64,000 nt of DNA from Microbacterium abyssi. GTDB lineage: Bacteria; Actinomycetota; Actinomycetes; Actinomycetales; Microbacteriaceae. The stretch lies in the NCBI RefSeq assembly GCF_015277895.1, contig NZ_CP063815.1:2976001-3040000 (forward strand), given 5' to 3'. The translations under genes and the position numbers were made by a program. Position 1 is the first letter of the stretch, and each line of letters starts with the position of its first letter. The notes beneath the pieces are model-generated. The model searched no databases. It was given only the letters and a program-made list of their open reading frames with translations, and had not been told where the DNA came from. Shown in pieces: positions 63,632 to 64,000 of this stretch.

Positions 63632-64000
63632 ATGGGTACTACTTCCACACCGGCCGGACCGGCCGTCGCGAACCTGCTCGAGGGCATCGGCGAGACCGTC
63701 CGGTCGATGCGCAAGAAGAAGAAGCTCACGCTCGCAGACCTCGCCGAAGCCACCGGTTTGAGCGCGGCGATCATCAGCCAACTCGAGCGAGGGCGCGCGA
63801 ACCCCTCGTTCAGTACGCTTGCGCAGCTCGCCCACGGCCTCGACATCCCGGTCGGCAAACTCCTGCCGTCATATCACGAGACGAAATCTCCAGTGGTGCG
63901 ACGCAGTGAGCGCCGCGACCTCCGCCGAAGCACACCGGAAGGCATGGGGCAGGCAGTGTACGAGCTGCTCGTGCCCGACCTCAACGGCGCTCTCGAGGCG
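63632..64000 (+). CDS. XRE-family regulator, probable cupin domain (partial)
   Basis: 123 codons visible, 3' end beyond the window. Helix-turn-helix with KLTLADLAEATGLSAAIISQLERGRANPSFSTLAQLAHGL (residues 31-70), then a linker and the start of what may be a cupin (VYELLVPDLNGALEA), the SinR-cupin arrangement. ATG 63632 has GGGAGC upstream. Confidence 0.85.
   Translation, partial: MGTTSTPAGPAVANLLEGIGETVRSMRKKKKLTLADLAEATGLSAAIISQLERGRANPSFSTLAQLAHGLDIPVGKLLPSYHETKSPVVRRSERRDLRRSTPEGMGQAVYELLVPDLNGALEA

Overview
The window comes from a high-GC, Gram-positive actinobacterium, most likely Microbacterium or a close Microbacteriaceae relative. The basis is the very high GC content, frequent GTG starts, dense ATGA/GTGA gene overlaps, an HspR-type HAIR operator in front of clpB, a single-subunit glycyl-tRNA synthetase, DUF222/HNH and DUF1992 genes, and a strong preference for the word GGATGCC/GGCATCC. 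It is ordinary chromosome; I found no phage, plasmid, CRISPR array, rRNA or tRNA.

Layout. 1-5.5 kb: a NarL-type two-component pair (kinase cut by the left edge), a HhH-GPD DNA repair protein, DUF1801, an SRPBCC protein, a phytoene-desaturase-like oxidoreductase and a serine hydrolase. 5.5-9 kb: an ABC-F protein behind a candidate leader/attenuator, then glyS. 9-27 kb: housekeeping and accessory genes, including an HIT-like protein, MFS and MATE exporters, an F420-reductase-like gene divergent from a MarR gene over a twin operator, a class-A beta-lactamase-like protein without its catalytic serine, an M13 peptidase, TrmH, DtxR, HAD, anmK, a ROK kinase, pyrE, xthA and an LAXTG-anchored surface protein. 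27-33 kb: two decayed genes (VOC remnant and frameshifted DHFR-like), a second two-component system, a flavin reductase and an ABC-2 exporter. 33-40.4 kb: a peptide-uptake operon (binding protein, M14 peptidase, two permeases, GbsR/MarR regulator, double ATPase). 40.4-52.3 kb: a nitroreductase and the phenylacetate (paa) regulon. 52.3-59 kb: pntAB, a ClpB without its N-domain, and coaBC. 59-64 kb: a TANGO2/NRDE protein, a GlxA-type regulator, two GT4 glycosyltransferases and the start of an XRE regulator.

The paa genes form two blocks, a TetR gene divergent from enoyl-CoA hydratase-hydroxyacyl-CoA dehydrogenase-paaZ, and paaABCDE-paaG. Each block carries a near-identical palindromic operator, so the TetR protein probably controls both. 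An HIT gene and a DUF222/HNH gene sit between them. anmK, the ROK kinase and the M14-containing peptide importer would together suit cell-wall recycling, which is an inference.

The most unusual material lies between genes: (1) at least eight long hairpins whose arms differ in sequence but share architecture and some loop wording, found in convergent, tandem and divergent gaps alike; (2) REPIN-like composite repeats, one copy extending into a coding sequence and another overlapping a start region; (3) a 12-bp pairing that could mask the ABC-F ribosome binding site; (4) a HAIR operator for clpB that is also the last codons of coaBC; (5) the over-represented heptamer GGATGCC. All statements come from reading the sequence; no searches or folding programs were run.
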